From contig NZ_KQ033919.1 of NCBI RefSeq assembly GCF_000969825.1, positions 3,112,749-3,176,748 of the forward strand: a stretch of DNA of 64,000 nucleotides, written 5' to 3'. Numbering within the stretch: the stretch's first letter is position 1; each line of letters opens with the position of its first letter. The stretch comes from Parabacteroides gordonii MS-1 = DSM 23371 (GTDB lineage Bacteria; Bacteroidota; Bacteroidia; Bacteroidales; Tannerellaceae). Below, piece by piece: positions 59,010 through 64,000 of the stretch. The notes beneath the pieces are model-generated. The model was not told the DNA's origin and ran no database searches. It was given only the letters and a program-made list of their open reading frames with translations. The position numbers and the translations under genes are program-made.

Positions 59010-62000
59010 ATGGAAATAAACCAGAAAATACAAAGGATGAAGCGTTTTACTTCATTCAGGGTGATCGCAATACTTTTTCTTTTCCTTTTCTCACAATATA
59101 CTTTTCTGTGGTCGCAGACAATTACATTGTCCGGAAACGTTCTAACCATAAAGAGCGCTTTTGCAGAAATAGAGGAACAAACGGATATGTCGATCGATTA
59201 TGATGAATCGGTAATAAATCTCCATCGGAAGATCGATACAGCCATCGATGGAAAGAGCCTGGAAGAAACCATGAATATCCTGTTGAAAGGTACGGGATGT
59301 TCGTTCGTTGTAAAAAATAATCATATTGTTATTTCGGCAAATGCCAAGGATACAGGAAAATCGCTGACCGTGACGGGAGTGATAACGGATGAACACGGAG
59401 ATCCTGTAATTGGTGTGAATGTCGTTGAAAAAGGAACGACGAACGGTTGTATATCGGATATGGACGGGCGTTATTCACTGGATGTACAGGCCAATTCTGT
59501 CCTGCAGATCTCTTATATAGGATATATCTCCCGTGAGATCAGGGTGAATAACCAGAAGGTGATCAATGTACAACTAACGGAAGATACTCAGAATCTGGAA
59601 GAAGTCGTTGTGGTCGGTTATGGTACGCAAAGGAGAAAAGACCTGACGGGAGCCGTTTCCAGCATTAATACAAGTGAAATACAAAGCCGTTCCGTTCCTT
59701 CGGTGGCCGGTTCCTTGCAAGGTAAGATGAGCGGGGTGATGATACAGGAAACGGGAGGCGACCTGACAGGACGTTTCCAGTTCTCGGTGCGCGGAACCGG
59801 TTCTGTGACCGGAAGTAATGACCCTCTGCTTATTGTCGATGGAGTGCCGCTCTTTAACAATGACCTTTCTACATTGAACACGAAAGATGTCGTTTCGGTG
59901 GATGTTTTGAAAGATGCCTCTGCTTCGGCCATTTATGGTGCCCGTGCTTCTAACGGTGTCGTGATCATTACGACAAAACGCGGACAAACCGGTAAGCCGG
60001 TGATTTCTTTCAGCATGGATCTGGGGTTCGAGAATATAGCCAAACGGTATGAGGTGCTGACTACCGACCAACAACGCCGCTTGTTTGTCGAAGCGTTTAA
60101 GAATACCAACAGGAATCCGGAAGTCTATGAAAACATCAATGATCCGGTCTGGCAGATACAAACAGACTGGCAGGATTTAGGAACCCGGACGGGAGTAAGG
60201 CAGAATTACAACCTGAGTGTGCAGGGAGGAAGCGAAAATAATAAATATGCTATCTCCGGTTCTTTCTCACGAAGATTAGGAACTATGAAAAACAGTGACC
60301 TGAACGAGTTCTTCCTGCGTGCGAACAATGACATTTCCATCGGCAAAAGACTGAAGATCGCATCGAGCCTTAGTGGAGCTCATCAGCGTCAGAATAAATT
60401 AAGCAATGATGCCTGGGGAAGCGGTGCTTATCAGCGTTTGATCAGTAGCCACACTTATTTGCCTGCTTATGATGAAACCGGAGATTTCTTTGCAGTAACA
60501 TCGGCTGCCGATCCTTATTTCGGGGAGAACAGTAATCCGCTGATCAACCAGTTGATGGATGTAAATAAAGAAAACTCATCGAGAATGATGGCTAGTATCA
60601 AGCTGGATTATAAGATATTGGATGATTTGATCTTTACTGTTAATACGGGGGCAGACCTGGGGTTTGTAAATGGCTACCGCTATCTGCCAGTGTACAAATA
60701 CGGCCGGTATACCCGGACGGAAGGTAGTACGACAAATACTTCCAAAGAGACCATCAACTGGGTAACGGAAGCCACTTTACAATATAGTAAAACGTGGAAG
60801 AAGCATTCGTTAAGCGCTTTGATCGGAGCTTCAGCCCAGCAGTATGTAGTGAAACAGACAAGTACGACCGGTACCGGAACTATCGACAATTCACTGGATC
60901 AGTTGTCGAACCAGACTAATTTTACAGCGACCGGTACTTCGGTCACATCAGCTCTGGCATCTACTTTTGTTCGTTTGAATTATAGTTTCAACGACCGTTA
61001 TTTATTCACGGGAACAGTCAGACGCGACGGTTCATCCAAATTCGGCCCGGATAAGCGATATGGTATTTTCCCTTCTATTTCGGGTGCCTGGAGAATGTCG
61101 GAAGAAGCTTTCCTGCGGGATGTGGATTTTCTGACAAACCTGAAATTGCGTGTAGGCTACGGGTTGACCGGAAACCAGAATATCGGGGATTTTGCTTATG
61201 TGACCCGCGCCGGTGCCAGCCCTTATATCTGGGGAAACAGTATGGTGGTAGGAAATTCTTCCGTGAATATGGGAAATCCGAAATTGCAATGGGAGTCGGC
61301 CCAGCAGTTCAACGTCGGTCTCGATGCTTCTTTCCTGAGAGACAGATTGTCCGTTGTTATTGATTATTACGACAAACGGTCGAAGGATCTGCTTATTCAG
61401 ACACCGGTGCCCTATATTGCGGCCGTGACCGAAAATCCGTATGTAAATCTGGGGTCTGTGCAGAACAGAGGTTTGGAAGTAGGAATCAATTCCCGCAATA
61501 TCGAAACGAAAAAGTTCTCCTGGACAACAAGCTTCAATATCAGTTTTAACAAGAACAAAGTGCTGGATATCGGAACGAATGCTCTAGGTGAGCCGTTGCA
61601 AATTCCGGGTGAGAACATTTCGTTGCCGAATGATTTCGCGAACTTGACCAAAGAAGGACATCCGGTAGGAGCTTTTTACATGTACCAGTTCGATGGTATC
61701 TGGCAGAAGAATGAAGCGGAAGAAGCTGCCTTGTTCGGTGCTGTTCCCGGTGATCCTAAATTTGTGGACAGGAATAACAGTAAATCGCTGGATACAGGGG
61801 ATAAAGACTTTGTCGGCTCTCCGCTGCCTACTTATTTCGGAGGTTTCACGAATACATTCAGGTATGGCCCGTTCTCATTGAATATCTTCTTTAATTTTGC
61901 AGGAGGAAATAAGATTTACCATGCCATGCGTAACCTGAATGCAAGGGCTGTCCCGTTCAACCAGCAATTGGCGGAGGTGGCGGACTTCTGGACGGAAAAT

Positions 62001-62330
62001 AATCCTTCAAATACTATACCCCGTCCGTCGCAGGGAGGAAATACGACTTTCCTGGCCACCCGGGTTTCAACCAATTATCTGGAAGATGGAAAGTACCTGA
62101 GATTGAAAAACGTATCTTTCTCGTATGCACTTCCCAAGGCATTCCTGACAAAATTGAATATCAGTGATGCAACCGTGTCGGTCAGCGGTGCCAACCTGGT
62201 TACTTTTACCAAATATACGGGGTTGGATCCTGAAGCATCGAGTACGACAAGCCTGTTGTCCGGAGGGATCGATTATACTCCGTACCCTTCTACCCGTTTT
62301 TATTCGTTCTCATTACAATTATCATTCTAA
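59010..62330 (+). CDS. SusC-family transporter with STN signalling domain
   Basis: Protein of about 1106 residues from ATG 59010 (MEINQKIQRMKRF; an upstream ATG at 58962 is in frame). Signal segment (VIAILFLFLFSQYTFLWSQ), STN/secretin domain (about 45-110, IEEQTDMSIDYDESVIN), carboxypeptidase-like domain (VTGVITDEHGDPVIGVNVVE), plug with VVVGYGTQRRKDLTG and barrel. STN passes the loaded state to FecR, which frees the ECF sigma. It belongs to a sigma/anti-sigma-controlled polysaccharide utilisation locus. Confidence 0.93.
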   Translation: MEINQKIQRMKRFTSFRVIAILFLFLFSQYTFLWSQTITLSGNVLTIKSAFAEIEEQTDMSIDYDESVINLHRKIDTAIDGKSLEETMNILLKGTGCSFVVKNNHIVISANAKDTGKSLTVTGVITDEHGDPVIGVNVVEKGTTNGCISDMDGRYSLDVQANSVLQISYIGYISREIRVNNQKVINVQLTEDTQNLEEVVVVGYGTQRRKDLTGAVSSINTSEIQSRSVPSVAGSLQGKMSGVMIQETGGDLTGRFQFSVRGTGSVTGSNDPLLIVDGVPLFNNDLSTLNTKDVVSVDVLKDASASAIYGARASNGVVIITTKRGQTGKPVISFSMDLGFENIAKRYEVLTTDQQRRLFVEAFKNTNRNPEVYENINDPVWQIQTDWQDLGTRTGVRQNYNLSVQGGSENNKYAISGSFSRRLGTMKNSDLNEFFLRANNDISIGKRLKIASSLSGAHQRQNKLSNDAWGSGAYQRLISSHTYLPAYDETGDFFAVTSAADPYFGENSNPLINQLMDVNKENSSRMMASIKLDYKILDDLIFTVNTGADLGFVNGYRYLPVYKYGRYTRTEGSTTNTSKETINWVTEATLQYSKTWKKHSLSALIGASAQQYVVKQTSTTGTGTIDNSLDQLSNQTNFTATGTSVTSALASTFVRLNYSFNDRYLFTGTVRRDGSSKFGPDKRYGIFPSISGAWRMSEEAFLRDVDFLTNLKLRVGYGLTGNQNIGDFAYVTRAGASPYIWGNSMVVGNSSVNMGNPKLQWESAQQFNVGLDASFLRDRLSVVIDYYDKRSKDLLIQTPVPYIAAVTENPYVNLGSVQNRGLEVGINSRNIETKKFSWTTSFNISFNKNKVLDIGTNALGEPLQIPGENISLPNDFANLTKEGHPVGAFYMYQFDGIWQKNEAEEAALFGAVPGDPKFVDRNNSKSLDTGDKDFVGSPLPTYFGGFTNTFRYGPFSLNIFFNFAGGNKIYHAMRNLNARAVPFNQQLAEVADFWTENNPSNTIPRPSQGGNTTFLATRVSTNYLEDGKYLRLKNVSFSYALPKAFLTKLNISDATVSVSGANLVTFTKYTGLDPEASSTTSLLSGGIDYTPYPSTRFYSFSLQLSF

Positions 62331-62341
62331 AATATACTGCT

Positions 62342-63853
62342 ATGTTGAGAAAACTAATGTCTATACTATTTATTCCGGGTTTGATCCTGCTGGTTTCGGG
62401 ATGTTCGGATTTTCTGGAACCGAAGATGAAAGGTTCGACGGAGCTGCAACAGCTCATAAGTACGGAACAAGGTATGCTGACTGCCGTCAACGGTATCTAC
62501 CAACCTCTGCAACCTCTGTTTAGCGGGACTATGCAACGTATGACGGATCTGGCTTGTGATGACGGCTGGACGTGGAGAAACGAGCTGGAGACAGACCTTT
62601 TTATCGTAGAACAGGACTTTTCCTATGCCGCAACGGTTTGGAAGCAACATTATATGGGAATAGGCCGTGCCAATGTGGTACTGGACAATCTGGAGAATGT
62701 GACGGATTATAAATCAGAACAGCAACGGCCTTATTTTGAAGGGCAAGCCAAGTTTATGAGGGCTTATTATTACTTCAATCTGGTTCGTTTGTTCGGTGGT
62801 GTCCCTATCCTCGAACATCAGGTGGTTCTGCTGGAAGATGCACAGGTTCCCAGGGCTTCCATACAGGAAGTATATAACCAGATCGAGAAAGACCTGGATG
62901 ATGCGGAACGTCTTTTACCAGCTTCTTATTCGGGAGATACGGGCTCGGAAAACGGCCGGCCGACGGTTTATTCGGTCAGTGCGTTGAAAGCACTGGTGTA
63001 TCTGGAGATAGAACAGTGGGACAAAGTCATAGCGGCAGCCGATAAGGTGATAGGGAAAGGTACGCTGATCGATTATGTGAAGAATTTTAACGGCTCGGCA
63101 GAGAATGGCTCCCAGTCGTTTTTGGAAGTACAGTATGGTGGTGTTACTACGTCGACCACTTCTTCGTTGAGCACTTTTTTTGCTCCGACTTCCACGCCCA
63201 GCGGTAGCGCCCTTATTTTGCCGACGGATGATAATCTGAACGGAAAAGGGGGAGGGCCTTCATCGGGCGACGGATTTGTACAGTTATTTAATGACAGACC
63301 GGATGATAACCGTAAAAGTGTGATTATAGATACGTATGGTTTAGCTAACTTTGTGGATGCATCGCAGCCGGATGGTAGCTTGTATTACGTAAACAAATAC
63401 TACAATACGACTGATCCGGTAGGTAAAAGTATCTGGAATTATCCTCTAATACGATATGCCGAGATTTTGCTGGCGAAGGCTGAGGCATTGAATGAGAAAG
63501 GATATGTTGCCGGAGGAGAAGCGTTTTCTTTGGTCAATCAGATCAGGAAGCAGGCCGGCCTGGCAGATTTGAAAGGGTCGGATGTTACCAGCCAGCAGTC
63601 TTTCAGGGAGTATATCATGAAAGAGAGGCGTATTGAACTGGCGTTTGAGTGCAAACGTTATTTCGATCTTAACAGGTTGGGTGTCATGCAATCGGTTATG
63701 CAGCCTCAGTTGGATTATCTGGGGTTGAAATTCCCGCAGAATAAGATGATTACTCATCCGATGACGAATAAACCTTATTACTTGTATCCGGTGCCATCTA
63801 CCGAGTTCGTAAATAATGCGAAGCTGGGAGAACAGAATCCGGGGTATAAATAA
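62342..63853 (+). CDS. SusD-family glycan-binding lipoprotein
   Basis: Protein of 503 residues with lipoprotein signal (FIPGLILLVSGCSDFLEP), MRAYYYFNLVRLFGGVPI, LIRYAEILLAKAEALNEKG and RRIELAFECKRYFDLNRLG, the SusD signatures. Eleven bp after susC. It captures glycan for the upstream transporter. Confidence 0.93.
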   Translation: MLRKLMSILFIPGLILLVSGCSDFLEPKMKGSTELQQLISTEQGMLTAVNGIYQPLQPLFSGTMQRMTDLACDDGWTWRNELETDLFIVEQDFSYAATVWKQHYMGIGRANVVLDNLENVTDYKSEQQRPYFEGQAKFMRAYYYFNLVRLFGGVPILEHQVVLLEDAQVPRASIQEVYNQIEKDLDDAERLLPASYSGDTGSENGRPTVYSVSALKALVYLEIEQWDKVIAAADKVIGKGTLIDYVKNFNGSAENGSQSFLEVQYGGVTTSTTSSLSTFFAPTSTPSGSALILPTDDNLNGKGGGPSSGDGFVQLFNDRPDDNRKSVIIDTYGLANFVDASQPDGSLYYVNKYYNTTDPVGKSIWNYPLIRYAEILLAKAEALNEKGYVAGGEAFSLVNQIRKQAGLADLKGSDVTSQQSFREYIMKERRIELAFECKRYFDLNRLGVMQSVMQPQLDYLGLKFPQNKMITHPMTNKPYYLYPVPSTEFVNNAKLGEQNPGYK

Positions 63854-63875
63854 TAAAACATAAACTTATTATATC

Positions 63876-64000
63876 ATGAAAAGAAAGAATGTGTTACTAA
63901 CCATTGGAGGGCTATCGGTTTTATGTTCCGGCTGTACCGGACAGGCAGAGGATCCTAAGAAACCCAATATCGTTTTCATCTTTGCCGATGATATGGGATA
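63876..64000 (+). CDS. sulfatase, N-terminal fragment (runs off the window)
   Basis: Only 41 codons are visible: a lipoprotein signal (VLLTIGGLSVLCSGCTG) and NIVFIFADDMG, the metal-binding Asp-Asp motif at the start of type I sulfatases. It would remove sulfate from the glycan imported by the upstream SusCD pair, pointing to a sulfated host glycan such as mucin or a glycosaminoglycan. The CXPSR-type site for formylglycine lies outside the window. Confidence 0.85.
   Translation, partial: MKRKNVLLTIGGLSVLCSGCTGQAEDPKKPNIVFIFADDMG

Noticed and set aside
1-64000. tRNA, rRNA or riboswitch genes
   Set aside because: No cloverleaf with a TTC-containing arm, rRNA signature or known riboswitch core was noticed by reading; a tRNAscan or Infernal run would be decisive.

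Overview
The window comes from a Bacteroidales chromosome, probably Bacteroides or Parabacteroides. Evidence: Bacteroidetes-type promoters (-7 TAnnTTTG, -33 TTTG), SusC/SusD pairs, an ECF sigma/FecR pair, a GH110-like enzyme, and a CTnDOT-type tra operon (TraE-TraO, TraQ). About two thirds (positions 1 to roughly 41-44 kb) is the interior and one flank of an integrative conjugative element (ICE). The rest looks like ordinary chromosome devoted to host-glycan use. No integrase, att site, rRNA or tRNA is visible, so the exact ICE ends are unknown.

Layout. 0.2-2.3 kb (- strand): two DUF4099-type proteins, one with four DUF3945 repeats. 2.9-4.9 kb (+): an AbiEi/AbiEii-type toxin-antitoxin pair behind two operator palindromes. 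5-7.6 kb (-): seven small accessory genes. 8-11.7 kb (-): mobA, the relaxase mobB and the coupling protein mobC. 11.8-12.4 kb: a long hairpin (oriT candidate) and a field of short GCAACC-type repeats. 12.4-27.9 kb (+): a ParA-like protein, DUF3408, a TraD-like protein, then TraE, F, G, a traH-position protein, I, J, K, L, M, N, O, Q and a lysozyme. traG is split by a 2.49-kb group II intron with its own maturase. 28.1-32.0 kb (+, AT-rich): a Hachiman-like HamA/HamB defence pair. 32-40.8 kb (-): two more accessory operons, with an ArdA-like antirestriction protein, a DnaJ-like protein and a 1000-residue methyltransferase-helicase. 41.3-44.1 kb (+, AT-rich): a single STAND-type P-loop protein. 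From 44.1 kb on: two glycosyltransferases, a lipoprotein, a transglutaminase, SusC/SusD, a Fic protein with a symmetric operator, a GH110-like enzyme, a K+ channel, and an ECF sigma/FecR/STN-SusC/SusD/sulfatase locus.

Most notable observation. Four intergenic spots in the ICE, all on the same strand, carry the same kind of long folded element (about 2.71-2.84, 7.70-7.86, 36.54-36.68 and 40.88-41.02 kb). Three sit 48-52 nt before the first start codon of a minus-strand operon, two of those directly after a terminator. In those three the perfect -7 box TACCTTTG lies on the plus strand, in the 3' arm of the hairpin, inside a symmetric unpaired bubble flanked by duplex. In double-stranded DNA that box points away from the operon. 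In a folded single plus strand it would direct RNA polymerase out of the stem base and into the operon. This is the logic of the F-plasmid single-stranded promoter Frpo. The downstream genes (ArdA-like, methyltransferase-helicase, many small unknown proteins) fit an early-entry, anti-defence programme. The proposal is an inference from sequence and makes testable predictions, chiefly that the plus strand is the transferred strand.

How the parts work together. MobA/B would nick oriT, MobC would couple the DNA to the Tra channel, and TraG would power it. A shared 24-bp box upstream of the traE and DUF3945 promoters, with a third copy near traA, suggests one regulator for the transfer genes. Early-entry genes may protect incoming DNA. 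Hachiman, the AbiE pair and the STAND protein are probable cargo benefiting host or element.
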